Positions 29,545-38,228 of a DNA stretch of 64,000 nt are shown in pieces. The notes under the pieces were generated by a model. The model did not search any database and had not been told where the DNA came from. It saw nothing but the letters and a program-made list of their open reading frames with translations. The translations under genes were made by a program, and so were the position numbers. The stretch covers positions 436,930-500,929 of the forward strand of contig NZ_KE386844.1 of NCBI RefSeq assembly GCF_000429065.1, read 5' to 3'. The stretch is from Silanimonas lenta DSM 16282. GTDB lineage: Bacteria; Pseudomonadota; Gammaproteobacteria; Xanthomonadales; Xanthomonadaceae. Position 1 is the stretch's first letter. Every line of letters begins with the position of its first letter.

Positions 29545-30015
29545 ATGCTGCACGTCGTCCTCTACCAGCCCGAGATCCCGCCCAACACCGGCAACGCGAT
29601 CCGGCTCTGCGCCAACACCGGCGCCACCTTGCACCTCGTGCGGCCGCTCGGTTTCGAGATCGACGATGCCCGGCTGCGGCGGGCCGGCCTCGATTACCGC
29701 GAATACGCCGAGCTCCGGGTGCACGACAGCCTCGAGGCCTGCCTGGCGGCGCTTCCCGGTGCCCGCTGGTGGGTGGTGGAAACCGGGGAAGGCACCCGCT
29801 TCGACCGCGTGGCCTACCGGCCCGGCGACGTGCTGCTGTTCGGCCGCGAGACCTCCGGCCTGCCGCCGGCGGTGCTGGCGCGCTTCGCCGCCTCGCAGCG
29901 CATCGTGCTGCCGATGCGGCCCGGGCAGCGCAGCCTGAACCTCTCGAACGCGGTGGCGGTGGCAGTGTTCGAGGCCTGGCGGCAGTTCGGCTATCCGGGG
30001 AGCGCGGGCGAATAG
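29545..30015 (+). CDS. trmL: tRNA (cytidine(34)-2'-O)-methyltransferase
   Basis: A 156-aa SPOUT methyltransferase. It methylates the ribose of the wobble base of two tRNA-Leu isoacceptors using SAM. Family motifs seen are EIPPNTGNAIRLCANTG near the start, LLFGRETSGLP, and the knot end MRPGQRSLNLSNAVAV. The length is normal. The start has GAAGGGG immediately upstream, inside the previous gene's stop region. Confidence 0.94.
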   Translation: MLHVVLYQPEIPPNTGNAIRLCANTGATLHLVRPLGFEIDDARLRRAGLDYREYAELRVHDSLEACLAALPGARWWVVETGEGTRFDRVAYRPGDVLLFGRETSGLPPAVLARFAASQRIVLPMRPGQRSLNLSNAVAVAVFEAWRQFGYPGSAGE

Positions 30016-30213
30016 GCATCGTGCTTCGTCGCGCCTGCCTTCGCGGCTGGGCATGCCTCGCCGCCACACAAGTGCACCAACGCCTCCGCAACCCGACGCC
30101 GGCCTGAATGTTCATTTTTCGTTGGGTTGTCCGCCCCGCCATGCGGTGGTTCCCTGAAAAACGCCACGGCGCCCCGGCCCGTGGCGCCCCCACACAAGAA
30201 CGAGAACCACACC
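30016..30213 (+). promoter_or_regulatory. Leader of the Ax21-like gene with a hairpin near the start codon
   Basis: The 198-bp gap holds an AT-richer patch (about 30107-30130) that could carry the promoter and, close to the ATG, an 8-bp inverted repeat (30162-30169 with 30179-30186). On the minus strand the hairpin is followed by TTTTT, like a terminator facing left, although no minus-strand gene enters here. The ribosome binding site is weak. Confidence 0.4.
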
Positions 30214-30759
30214 ATGAAGAAGACCCTGATTGCCCTCGCCCTCGCCGCCACCCTGCCGCTCGCCGCCAATGCCGCGGAGCGCAGCTACACCTTCGTCGAA
30301 GGCAACTACAACAAGATCGACGGCGCCGCCGACGGCTTCGGCCTGCGCGGCTCGGTCGCCTTCGGCGATTCTGGCTTCTACGGCCTTGGCGAGTACCGCA
30401 ACTTCTCCGACCGCGGCATCGACCTCGACACCTGGGAGCTCGGCGCTGGCTACGCGCTGAACCTCGGCACCTCGCTCGACCTGATCGCCGAGGCCGCCTA
30501 CGCCGACTACGACGTGGTCGATGGCCACCGCGTGTCGGTGGGCCTGCGCAACAGCTTCGGCAGCAATGTCGAGGGCCTGCTCAAGGCCAACTACCGCGAC
30601 ATGAGCGGCCGCGTGCTCGGCAACCGCATCAGCGACAACGGCTTCAGCGGCACCGCCGGTCTCCTCGTCAAGTTCAACCCGACCTGGGCGCTGAGCACCG
30701 AGGTCGAGTTCGACCGCGGCCCGGAGATCTACACCGTGGGCGTGCGCGCCAGCTTCTGA
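30214..30759 (+). CDS. Ax21-family outer-membrane protein
   Basis: A 181-aa predicted small beta-barrel with a signal peptide (LIALALAATLPLAANA) and a C-terminal aromatic residue (VRASF) typical of Bam substrates. The start YTFVEGNYNK, the alternating strands and the DGFGLRGSVAF pattern match the Ax21 family of Xanthomonas and Stenotrophomonas. That family was once proposed as a quorum factor and is now seen as an outer-membrane/vesicle protein. The inner ATG at 30214 was chosen since it begins the signal peptide. A strong terminator follows. Confidence 0.82.
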   Translation: MKKTLIALALAATLPLAANAAERSYTFVEGNYNKIDGAADGFGLRGSVAFGDSGFYGLGEYRNFSDRGIDLDTWELGAGYALNLGTSLDLIAEAAYADYDVVDGHRVSVGLRNSFGSNVEGLLKANYRDMSGRVLGNRISDNGFSGTAGLLVKFNPTWALSTEVEFDRGPEIYTVGVRASF

Positions 30760-30786
30760 CCGATTCCCTGCGATCGATGGAACGAA

Positions 30787-30817
30787 GAACGCCCGGCATC
30801 GCCGGGCGTTCTTTTTT
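30787..30817 (+). terminator. Terminator after the Ax21-like gene
   Basis: An 11-bp stem (30787-30797 with 30801-30811) with a 3-nt loop is followed by six T residues (30812-30817). It is a textbook intrinsic terminator placed between convergent genes. Confidence 0.9.
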
Positions 30818-30852
30818 GCCGCTTCGGGGCCGCGCCGGCCCGGCGGGCCGCC

Positions 30853-31884
30853 TCAGGCGCGTGGGCGGAACAACTCGTCCGGGTACTCCGGCTTCTGTTC
30901 GCGGGCCAGCAGTTCCTTCAGCCCTTCCACCGGGGTGATCTCGCCATGCAGCACGCGCTGCACCTGGCGGCTGATCGGCAGGTCGATGCCATGGGCGTCG
31001 GCCTGGCGCATCACTTCGTCGGCGGTCTGCACCGATTCCACCACCTGCCCGATCGCCGCCACCGCCTCCGCGATGGTCTGGCCCTTGCCGAGGGCGAGGC
31101 CGAGGCGGCGGTTGCGCGAGAGGTCGCCGGTGCAGGTGAGCACGAGGTCGCCGACGCCGGCGAGGCCCATCAGGGTCTCCGGGCGGGCGCCCAGTGCGGC
31201 GCCGAGACGCAGCATCTCGTTCATGCCGCGGGTGATCAGGCCGGCGCGGGCGTTCAGGCCGAGGCCCATGCCGTCGGCCACGCCGGTGGCCACGGCCAGC
31301 ACGTTCTTCATCGCCCCGCCGAGTTCGGCGCCCAGCATGTCGGTGCCGGTGTAGGCGCGGAAGCCGGGGCCATGCAGCCTGTCGGCCCAGGCCTGGGCGA
31401 AGTCGGCATCGTCGGAGTGGACGGTGACCGCCGTGGGCAGGCCCTGCGCCACTTCCTTCGCGAAGGACGGGCCGGTGATCACGGCGAGCGGCACGCCGGG
31501 GCCCAGCAGTTCGCCGGCCACCTCGTGCAGGAAGCGCCCGGTGCCGGGCTCGAAGCCCTTGGTGGCCCAGGCCACGCCGCAGCCCGCGGGGCGCAGCGGC
31601 GCCAGCCGGCGCAGGGTCTCGGTGAAGGCGTGGCTCGGCGTGACCACCAGCAGCATCGAGGCGCCGCCTACCGCCGAGGCGAAATCGGTGCTGGCGGTGA
31701 GTGCCTCGGGAAGCGCCACGCCCGGCAGATAGCGCGGGTTCTCGTGGCGCTGGTTGATCGCCTCGACCTGGGCCGGATCACGGCCCCAGAGCAGGGTGGG
31801 GTGGCCCTGCCGCGCCATCTGCGCGGCGAGGGCGGTGCCCCAGGAGCCGGACCCCAGCACCGTCACCGGTGCGTTCGTCGTCAT
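30853..31884 (-). CDS. gpsA: Glycerol-3-phosphate dehydrogenase [NAD(P)+]
   Basis: A 343-aa cytosolic enzyme that reduces dihydroxyacetone phosphate to sn-glycerol-3-phosphate for phospholipid synthesis. Cofactor motif [12 protein letters not shown], the [11 protein letters not shown] stretch, the lysine in GGAMKNVLA and the [13 protein letters not shown] segment are all present. It follows secB by 24 bp, as in many gammaproteobacteria. Confidence 0.97.
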   Translation of the reverse strand: MTTNAPVTVLGSGSWGTALAAQMARQGHPTLLWGRDPAQVEAINQRHENPRYLPGVALPEALTASTDFASAVGGASMLLVVTPSHAFTETLRRLAPLRPAGCGVAWATKGFEPGTGRFLHEVAGELLGPGVPLAVITGPSFAKEVAQGLPTAVTVHSDDADFAQAWADRLHGPGFRAYTGTDMLGAELGGAMKNVLAVATGVADGMGLGLNARAGLITRGMNEMLRLGAALGARPETLMGLAGVGDLVLTCTGDLSRNRRLGLALGKGQTIAEAVAAIGQVVESVQTADEVMRQADAHGIDLPISRQVQRVLHGEITPVEGLKELLAREQKPEYPDELFRPRA

Positions 31885-31908
31885 GGCGTGCCCCCGGGGC
31901 GTGGCCGC

Positions 31909-32421
31909 TCAGGCGTTGCCCGCGGCGGGGGCGGCGACGCTGCCGGCCTTCAGCTGCTCGGCGCGGCGGCGCAGGCTCTCGGCGTAGATCGCCTCGAAGT
32001 TGATCGGCTGCAGGAAGAAGGGCGGGAAGCCGCCGGCCTGGATCAGGTCGGAGACCAGCTGCCGGGCGTAGGGGAAGAGCACGTTCGGGCAGTAGGTGCC
32101 GAGCATGAAGTCGAGGTTGCGCTCGTCGAAGCCGGCGAGGCCGAAGATGCCGGCCTGCTCGAGCTCCACGATGTAGACCGTCTTGTCGCCGAGCTTGCAG
32201 GTGAGGTTGATCGAGAGCACCACCTCGTAGATGTCGTCGGCCAGCTTGCCGACCTTCTGGCCGAGGTTGAGGTTGAGGTCGGGGTTGCCCTGCTCGTTGA
32301 ACACCATCGGGGCGCCCGGCGCCTCGAAGGAGAGGTCCTTCACGTAGATCTTCTGGATGGTGAACTGCGCCTGCGCGGCGATGTCGGCGCCGGCGGCGCT
32401 GGTGTTGGTCTCGTCAGACAC
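31909..32421 (-). CDS. secB: Protein-export chaperone SecB
   Basis: A 170-aa tetrameric chaperone that keeps preproteins unfolded and hands them to SecA. It has the family pattern: [19 protein letters not shown], the beta region ending [21 protein letters not shown] and an acidic N-terminus. The start is GTG at 32421, with GGAG 7 nt upstream. It sits between a membrane rhodanese and gpsA; the usual intervening grxC is not present. Confidence 0.97.
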   Translation of the reverse strand: MSDETNTSAAGADIAAQAQFTIQKIYVKDLSFEAPGAPMVFNEQGNPDLNLNLGQKVGKLADDIYEVVLSINLTCKLGDKTVYIVELEQAGIFGLAGFDERNLDFMLGTYCPNVLFPYARQLVSDLIQAGGFPPFFLQPINFEAIYAESLRRRAEQLKAGSVAAPAAGNA

Positions 32422-32532
32422 GGAAGGACTCCAAACGCGGGATGAAAGGAAAACGGCCGGCGATTATCGCACGCGCCAGGAACGGGGGGTGGGGGCGGCC
32501 GATGGCCGGGGCAAGGGCCGCCGTGCAGGCCT

Positions 32533-32970
32533 TCAGCGCCCCCTGGCCACCGGCAGGTCGGCCTGGCGCCAGGCGGCGATGCCACCTTCCAGCACCCAGA
32601 CCCGGCTGAACCCGGCCTTCTTCAGGAGGCCGGCGGCGGTGCGGGCGCTGATGCCGGCGCGGCAGACCACCACCACCGGGCGTTCCTTGGCCTTGGACAG
32701 CACCTTGTGCCGGTCCGGGGCGAGTTCGGCGAGCGGGGCCGAGACCGAGCCGGGGATGTGCGCCTTGGCGAAGTCGGCGGCTGGCGAGACATCCACCAGC
32801 AGCGCGTCCTCGCGGTTCATCATCAGCGTGGCCTCGGCCGGGCTGAGGCCGCGGATGCCGGAGAGGCGGTACCGCAGCTCGCTGACGATCAGCGCCACGG
32901 TGAGGCCGGCGAAGGCCAGGCTGAGCAGCGGAGTGGACTGGACGAAGGCGGCGAGCTGGTCCCAGGACAT
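32533..32970 (-). CDS. yibN: Membrane-anchored rhodanese-like protein (YibN type)
   Basis: A 145-aa protein with one N-terminal membrane segment (LLSLAFAGLTVALIVSEL) and a cytosolic rhodanese domain. The active-site loop is CRAGIS, with the cysteine that would carry the persulfide. The YibN family is encoded next to secB in many gammaproteobacteria. Its sulfur donor or acceptor is not known. Confidence 0.88.
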   Translation of the reverse strand: MSWDQLAAFVQSTPLLSLAFAGLTVALIVSELRYRLSGIRGLSPAEATLMMNREDALLVDVSPAADFAKAHIPGSVSAPLAELAPDRHKVLSKAKERPVVVVCRAGISARTAAGLLKKAGFSRVWVLEGGIAAWRQADLPVARGR

Positions 32971-33043
32971 CGGGGCCTCGGTGGGGAAGCGCTAAGGGGC
33001 GGGCATTATCCGCCGCCCCCGGCCCCGGGGCCAGCCGCGGCGT

Positions 33044-33463
33044 TCAGCGGGCGGAGCCGAAATCGGGCAGGCCCTCGACCAGCCACCAGCGCCGGGCGCC
33101 GGCGTCGTAGCGCCAGGTCTCGCGCACCCGCACCGTGCGCTCGGCCATGGTGTGGCGGTTGACGAGGCCGATCTGCACTTCGCGCACGACCTGCCCGTCC
33201 GGCAGGGAGGCATTGGCGACCACGGCATAGCTGGTGACCTGCACCTGGCGCAGGCGCTCGAAGTCGAACTCCGTCATCGGCCGCTGGCGTTTGGTCTCCG
33301 GATCGACGGCCTCGTAGGCCACCTCGAAGTTGTTCCAGCGGATCGCCCCCGAGTAGTCGTAGAGGGTGCGGTCCAGCAGCTCCTGCCGGGTGCCGGGGCC
33401 GCTCGCGCAGGCGGCCAGCAGCAGGGCGGCGAGGAGGAGGGTGGCGCGGATCGGCAGGGGCAT
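33044..33463 (-). CDS. Hypothetical lipoprotein
   Basis: A 139-aa predicted lipoprotein with a lipobox (LLLAAC, cysteine near residue 19). The mature domain reads LYDYSGAIRWNNFEVAYEAV, then strands ending RVRETWRYD and WWLVEGLPDF, which suggests a small SnoaL/NTF2-like fold; this is a guess from pattern. The ATG at 33463 starts the signal peptide; the frame remains open upstream but crosses the thioesterase gene in another frame. Confidence 0.78.
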   Translation of the reverse strand: MPLPIRATLLLAALLLAACASGPGTRQELLDRTLYDYSGAIRWNNFEVAYEAVDPETKRQRPMTEFDFERLRQVQVTSYAVVANASLPDGQVVREVQIGLVNRHTMAERTVRVRETWRYDAGARRWWLVEGLPDFGSAR

Positions 33464-33498
33464 GGGCGGGCCGGGCAGGGACTCGGGGCCCGAGTATG

Positions 33499-33957
33499 TC
33501 AGCGCCGCAGCACGGCGGCATAGCGGCCCTGCAGCCGCGCCGCCACCCGGCCGCCGGCGTCCCGGGCCTCGGCCGTGAGCACGATGCCGCCACGGCCGCG
33601 CGCCCGCAGCTTTTCCAGCAGGGCGGAAAAGGCGCTGGCTTCGGGCGGCGGGGCCTCGGCGGCGAGGTCCTCGTACAGTGGGCTTGAGTACTCCAGTTCG
33701 CTGTGGGCCACGTACACCTCGGCCTCGATTCCGGTCTGGCGGAGGCGGCTTTCCAGCACGCCCCAGGCGGCCAGCGTGAGCAGGCTGGCGAGGCTGCCAC
33801 CGAAGGCGCAGCCCTTGTCGTTGACGTTGCGCGCCAGCGGCGCCTCGAGGCGCAGGCCCGCAGCATCGAGCCGGGCGAGGCGGATGCCCATCGCCGCCAC
33901 TGGCGGCATGGCATCGAGCAGGGATTGCAGGCGGTGGCGTTCGTGGGCGTCGCTCAT
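33499..33957 (-). CDS. Thioesterase-like hotdog domain protein (YiiD C-terminal type)
   Basis: A 152-aa single-domain protein with the hotdog-type block NVNDKGCAFGGSLASLLTLAAW, as in the C-terminal domain of E. coli YiiD/FabY. It probably acts on acyl thioesters, but the substrate is unknown. It lacks the N-terminal acetyltransferase domain of YiiD. It is divergent from hemD (79-bp gap) and precedes the lipoprotein gene by 35 bp. Confidence 0.82.
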   Translation of the reverse strand: MSDAHERHRLQSLLDAMPPVAAMGIRLARLDAAGLRLEAPLARNVNDKGCAFGGSLASLLTLAAWGVLESRLRQTGIEAEVYVAHSELEYSSPLYEDLAAEAPPPEASAFSALLEKLRARGRGGIVLTAEARDAGGRVAARLQGRYAAVLRR

Positions 33958-34036
33958 CGGGCGGGGCGCGGGACAAGGGCGGGAGAGGCGGCCAGAATGC
34001 CGGCCGGGGCCGGGGCTGCCGGCCGGGGAGGATGGC

Positions 34037-34867
34037 ATGGCGGGCGGAATCGGTGGGCCCATGGCCTGGGCCTTGCGCCCGGCGGGCGAGCATGCGGCGC
34101 TCAGGCGTCTTGCGCGGGCCGCCGGCCTGCGCCTGCGCGCGCTTGCGGTGCAGCGCCTGGTGCCGCTGGCGCGCGGCCCGCGGCGGATGGCCGTCGAGGC
34201 GGCCCTGGGCCAGGCCCTGGCCCAGCCCCTGCGGGTGTTCACCAGTCCGGCGGCGGTGCGGTTCGCGGCCGCCAGCGGGATCTGGGCGGCGGCCCGGGCG
34301 GCAGGGGGCGGGCTCGATCTCGCCGTCGGCGCGGGCACCGCCGAGGCCCTGCGCCGCGCCGGGGTTGGCGAGGCGCTTTCCCCGGCGCGGATGGACAGCG
34401 AGGGCCTGCTCGCCCTGCCGGCGCTCGCCGGCCTGCGCGAGGGGCAGGGCGTGGGCCTGGTCACGGCGCCGGGCGGGCGGGGGCTGATCGCCGCGGCCCT
34501 GCGTGGGCGCGGCGCGCGCCTGCAGCTCGCCGAGGTCTATGCCCGCCGGCCGCTGCCGGGGGGCGCCCGCCGCCTGGCCGCCCTGCTCGCCCGCCCGGCG
34601 CCGCTGGCGGCGAGCAGCGGCGAGGCCCTGCATGCCCTGCACGCGCTGGTGGTCCGGCGGGGCGAGCCGGCGCGGCAGGCCCTGCTGGCCCGGCCGCTGG
34701 TGGTGAGCAGCGCGCGCCTTGCCGCCAGCGCCGCGGCGCTCGGTTTCGCCGAGATACGCCAGGCCACGGGGCCGGATCCCGCGGCGCTCGTGCACGCGCT
34801 CCTCGCGGCGGCCGCGGAGGCGGGCCCGTACAATGGCCGCGCGGCAGCAAGCCGCGCCCTGCCGTGA
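34037..34867 (+). CDS. hemD: Uroporphyrinogen-III synthase
   Basis: HemD closes hydroxymethylbilane to uroporphyrinogen III in heme and siroheme synthesis. Sequence conservation in HemD is low; the call rests on the 276-aa length, the VFTSPAAVRFA and LVTAPGGRGLIA segments, an AEVYARRPLP hinge and the position directly before hemX and hemY. The ATG at 34037 has GAGGA about 5 nt upstream; an ATG at 34061 is possible. The stop overlaps the hemX ATG (TGATG). Confidence 0.85.
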   Translation: MAGGIGGPMAWALRPAGEHAALRRLARAAGLRLRALAVQRLVPLARGPRRMAVEAALGQALAQPLRVFTSPAAVRFAAASGIWAAARAAGGGLDLAVGAGTAEALRRAGVGEALSPARMDSEGLLALPALAGLREGQGVGLVTAPGGRGLIAAALRGRGARLQLAEVYARRPLPGGARRLAALLARPAPLAASSGEALHALHALVVRRGEPARQALLARPLVVSSARLAASAAALGFAEIRQATGPDPAALVHALLAAAAEAGPYNGRAAASRALP

Positions 34868-35844
34868 TGTCGCCGATGGATCGCCCCGCTTCCCGTCTCT
34901 GGCTCCCCCCGCTGCTCCTGCTGCTCGCCGCCGGAGCGGCGGCCTGGTGGTGGACGCTGCGTGGCGAGCCGCCGGAGGCTGCGTCGGCCCCTGCCATCGA
35001 TCCCGTGGACCAGCGCCTGCTGGCGCTCGAGCAGGCGCTGGCCGGCCTGAGCCGCGGGCAGGCCCGCAGCGAGCAGCGCCTCGCCGACCTCGAGGCGCGT
35101 GGCAAGGTGCTGCGCGACGAGCTGCTCGGCCTGGGCCAGCGCCTCGCCCTGCTCGACGAATCGGTGCAGCAGCTGGCGGCGCAGGCTCCGGGGGCCGCGC
35201 CGGGGGTGCGCCTGCGCCTCGACGAAGTGGAACTGCTGCTGTCCTTCGCCGAGGCGCGGATCGCGCTGGGCGGCGATGTGGAGGGCGCGCGCCGGGCCTA
35301 TGAACTCGCCGACGGCCTGCTCTCGGCGCTCACCGCCCCGCAGTATGTGAACCTGCGCCAGAGCCTGGCGCAGGAGCAGGCGGCGCTGGCGGCCCTGCCG
35401 CCGGACCCGCGGATCGCCGCGCAGGCCGCGGTGGATGCCGTGGAGCGCGCGCTGCCGGCGCTGGAGGGCATGCCCGCGCTGCGCCCGGCGCCTGCGTCCG
35501 CCTCGCCGTTCGAGCGCCTGCTCTCGGCCCTGGTGGACGTGCGCCCGCGCGGCGAGCAGGACCTGCTCGCCCCGGCCGACCGCCAGCGCGGCGAGGCTGC
35601 CCTGCGGCTGGAGCTCGCCCTGCTGCGCAGCGCCATCCGTGAGCGGGATGCCGAGGCCGTGGCCGCGGCCAGCGCCCGTGCCGCCGGCTGGATGCGCCGC
35701 CTCTACGCCGAGGGGCCGGCCCTGCAGGCCGAGCTCTCACGCCTCGACGGCCTGGCCCGTGCTCCGCTCGGACTCGACCTGCCGGTGCTCGGCAGCACGC
35801 TCGCCCAGCTGCGCGCCCAGCGCCGCGCCGGAGGTGAGCCGTGA
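34867..35844 (+). CDS. hemX: HemX-like membrane protein
   Basis: A 325-aa protein anchored by one N-terminal membrane segment (LWLPPLLLLLAAGAAAWWW), followed by a periplasmic coiled coil (ALEQALAGLSRGQARSEQRL onward) and a helical domain with a DEVELLLSFAEARIALGGD segment. This is the HemX family, often misnamed uroporphyrinogen-III methyltransferase although it has no SAM-binding fold. Function is unproven, probably organising heme synthesis with HemY. It overlaps hemY by 4 bp. Confidence 0.88.
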   Translation: MSPMDRPASRLWLPPLLLLLAAGAAAWWWTLRGEPPEAASAPAIDPVDQRLLALEQALAGLSRGQARSEQRLADLEARGKVLRDELLGLGQRLALLDESVQQLAAQAPGAAPGVRLRLDEVELLLSFAEARIALGGDVEGARRAYELADGLLSALTAPQYVNLRQSLAQEQAALAALPPDPRIAAQAAVDAVERALPALEGMPALRPAPASASPFERLLSALVDVRPRGEQDLLAPADRQRGEAALRLELALLRSAIRERDAEAVAAASARAAGWMRRLYAEGPALQAELSRLDGLARAPLGLDLPVLGSTLAQLRAQRRAGGEP

Positions 35845-37097
35845 AGCTCTTCCCGGCCCTGCTGCTGGCCCTGCTGCTGGCCCTGCTGGGCGGCATCGGC
35901 TGGCAGGCCCTGCGGGCGCAGGACGGCCTGCTCGTGCTGCACTGGGCCGGGCAGGTGATCACCCTGCGCGCCGAGGTGGCGGCCCTGGCCTGGCTGCTCG
36001 TCACCGTCGCCCTGCTGGGCCTGGTGGCCCTGCTGCGCCTGCCCTTCCGCGCCGTGCGCCGCTATTCGCGCCGGCTGGCCCGCGAGCGCCTCGGCAACGG
36101 CCTGCTGGCCCTGCAGCAGGGGCGCCCGGAGCGTGCCGAGCACCTGCTGGCGCTGGCCGCCCGGCGCGCCAGCATCGACCGCGTGCCGGCCCTGCTGCAT
36201 GCCATCGCCGCGGCCCGCGCCGCCGGCCTGCCGGGCCGGGTGCAGGCGCACCGCGAGGCCCTGGCCAAGGCCGATCCGCTCACGGCGGCCCTGGAGCAGA
36301 GCGCGGCCTGGCTCGAGGAAGGCCGGGCCATCGAGGCCCTGGCCAGCCTCGACACCGTGGCCGCCCGTACCAGCCTGCCCCCGGCTGGCCTGCTGCTGCG
36401 CGCCGAGGCCCTCGCCCGCCTCGGCCGTGCCGACGAGGCCCTGCCGCTGATCGCCCGGCTGAAGGCCGAGCGCGGGGCGCAGGCCGCGACCCTGGCCGGG
36501 GTGGAGGCGCGCCTGGCCGAGGCGGCGCTCAGCGACGCCCAGGAGGCCGGCACCCTGCTGATCCGCTGGAAGGGCCTGCCCCCCGCGCTGCGTGCCCAGC
36601 CCGGCGTGCTGGTGGCCTTCGCCCGCCGCGCCGCGCGCCTGCATGTCGAGGCGCAGGCGGCGGAAGCGCTGGCCGCCGCCCTCGAGGCCGACTGGAACGA
36701 GGCCGTGGTGGCGGCCTTCGGCGAGCTGCCGCCCTTCGAGGGCGACGAGCGCCTGGCCCGGGCCGAAGGCTGGCTGGCGGCCCGCTCCACCTCGCCGGGC
36801 CTGCTGCTGGCGCTGGCCCGGCTGTGCCGCCACAAGGGCCTGCCGGGCAAGGCCGAGGCCTATTTCCACCGCGCCATCGCCCAGGGAGCAGGGGCCGAGG
36901 CCTGGGAGGGGCTGGGCGAACTCCTGGCCGCCGCCCAGGATGCCCGCGCCGCCATCGCCTTTGCCAATGCCCTGCGCGTCGCCCGGGGCGAACCGCCGCA
37001 GGAATTCCCCGGTCGCGGCCTGCGCGAGCGCATCGGCGATGCCGCCGCCGGCGAGGAGCGCGATGCCTTCGGCCATCCGCGCCTGCCCGCCGCCTGA
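35841..37097 (+). CDS. hemY: HemY-like TPR membrane protein
   Basis: A 418-aa protein with two N-terminal membrane segments (LLLALLLALLGGIGWQAL; ALAWLLVTVALLGLVALL) followed by TPR-type helices, e.g. GRADEALPLIARLKAERG and KGLPGKAEAYFHRAIAQG. It is the partner of HemX in proteobacterial hemCDXY clusters, of unclear biochemical role in late heme synthesis. It is distinct from the Bacillus HemY oxidase. Confidence 0.9.
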   Translation: MKLFPALLLALLLALLGGIGWQALRAQDGLLVLHWAGQVITLRAEVAALAWLLVTVALLGLVALLRLPFRAVRRYSRRLARERLGNGLLALQQGRPERAEHLLALAARRASIDRVPALLHAIAAARAAGLPGRVQAHREALAKADPLTAALEQSAAWLEEGRAIEALASLDTVAARTSLPPAGLLLRAEALARLGRADEALPLIARLKAERGAQAATLAGVEARLAEAALSDAQEAGTLLIRWKGLPPALRAQPGVLVAFARRAARLHVEAQAAEALAAALEADWNEAVVAAFGELPPFEGDERLARAEGWLAARSTSPGLLLALARLCRHKGLPGKAEAYFHRAIAQGAGAEAWEGLGELLAAAQDARAAIAFANALRVARGEPPQEFPGRGLRERIGDAAAGEERDAFGHPRLPAA

Positions 37098-37108
37098 GGC
37101 CGCCTGCC

Positions 37109-37531
37109 ATGCCGCTGCCTCCCGTGTTCCGCATCCCCGAGGGCGAGATCGAGGAGCGCTTCGTGCGCGCTTCCGGCCCCGGCGGGCAGAACGTCAACAA
37201 GGTGGCCAGCGCCGTCGAGCTGCGTTTCGACGTGCGCGCCTCCAGCCTGCCCGAGGCGGTGCGCGCGCGCCTCCTGGCGCGCCGCGACCGGCGCATGACC
37301 GAGGACGGCGTACTGGTGATCCAGGCCCAGCGCTTCCGCACCCAGGAACGCAACCGGGAAGATGCCCGGGCCCGCCTGCAGGCCCTGATCGAGGCCTGCC
37401 TCGCCGCGCCGAAGAAGCGCATCGCCACCCGCCCGACCCGGGCCTCCGTCGAGCGCCGTCTCGGCAGCAAGCGCGAGCGCGCGCAGGTGAAGCGCGAGCG
37501 CAGCTCGCGGCGCTGGGAACGCGAGCCGTGA
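37109..37531 (+). CDS. arfB: Alternative ribosome rescue factor ArfB
   Basis: A 140-aa peptidyl-tRNA hydrolase (YaeJ type). The class I release-factor motif is in RASGPGGQNVNKV, with the catalytic GGQ, and a basic C-terminal tail (KRERAQVKRERSSRR) would enter the empty mRNA channel of stalled ribosomes. Length is normal. The ATG at 37109 follows the hemY stop by 11 bp. The stop overlaps the GTG of the next gene (GTGA). Confidence 0.94.
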   Translation: MPLPPVFRIPEGEIEERFVRASGPGGQNVNKVASAVELRFDVRASSLPEAVRARLLARRDRRMTEDGVLVIQAQRFRTQERNREDARARLQALIEACLAAPKKRIATRPTRASVERRLGSKRERAQVKRERSSRRWEREP

Positions 37532-38151
37532 ACCTCGAATTCGAGCGTCCGCCGCCGGGCGAGGGCATCCCGGCGATCCCCGCGGTGGTGCCGCGCACCC
37601 AGGTGGGGCCGTTCTGGCGCCGGCTGTGCTGGTGGTTCTTCTACCGGGTGGGCGGCTGGCGCTTCCGCGGCGAGTTCCCCGACCATCCGCGCCTCGTGAT
37701 CATCGTCGCCCCGCACTCCTCGGCCTGGGACGCCATCTGGGGGCTGGCGGCCAAGGTGGGCCTGAACCTCGGCATCGTCTTCATGGCCAAGCAGGAGGCC
37801 TTCGTCGGCCCGGTGGGCTGGGCCCTGCGCAAGGCCGGCGGCATCGCCGTGGACCGCGCCGCGCCGGGTGGCATCGCCGAGCAGGTGGCCGCCGAGATGC
37901 GCGAGCGCGGCCGGATGTGGTTCCTGCTCGCCCCGGAAGGCACGCGGCGGCGGGTGGAGCGCTGGAAGGCCGGGTTCTGGAAGATCGCCCGCGCCGCCGA
38001 TGCCCCGGTGCTCTGCGTGGCCTTCGACTACCCTTCGAAGACCATCCATCTCGGTCCGGTGCTGGAGTGCAGCGAGGATTTCGAGGCCGACATGGCGCGC
38101 ATCCGCGAGTGGTACCGGCCCTTCATGGGCAAGAACCGCGGCACCGTCTGA
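37528..38151 (+). CDS. 1-acylglycerol-3-phosphate-type acyltransferase
   Basis: A 207-aa PlsC-like acyltransferase. The catalytic HX4D is HSSAWD and the acyl-acceptor motif is PEGTRRR. A hydrophobic stretch (RLCWWFFYRVGGWRF) near residue 35 may associate with the membrane. The GTG start at 37528 overlaps the arfB stop. Members of this short subfamily are of unknown specificity; a lysophospholipid or other glycerolipid acceptor is likely. Confidence 0.88.
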   Translation: MNLEFERPPPGEGIPAIPAVVPRTQVGPFWRRLCWWFFYRVGGWRFRGEFPDHPRLVIIVAPHSSAWDAIWGLAAKVGLNLGIVFMAKQEAFVGPVGWALRKAGGIAVDRAAPGGIAEQVAAEMRERGRMWFLLAPEGTRRRVERWKAGFWKIARAADAPVLCVAFDYPSKTIHLGPVLECSEDFEADMARIREWYRPFMGKNRGTV

Positions 38152-38228
38152 ACCGGCGTTGCAGCGGCGGGATGCCCCGTTGCGCCGGCTTCCTTGTCGG
38201 GGACGGCGAAGCGTCCCAGCATGCAGCC

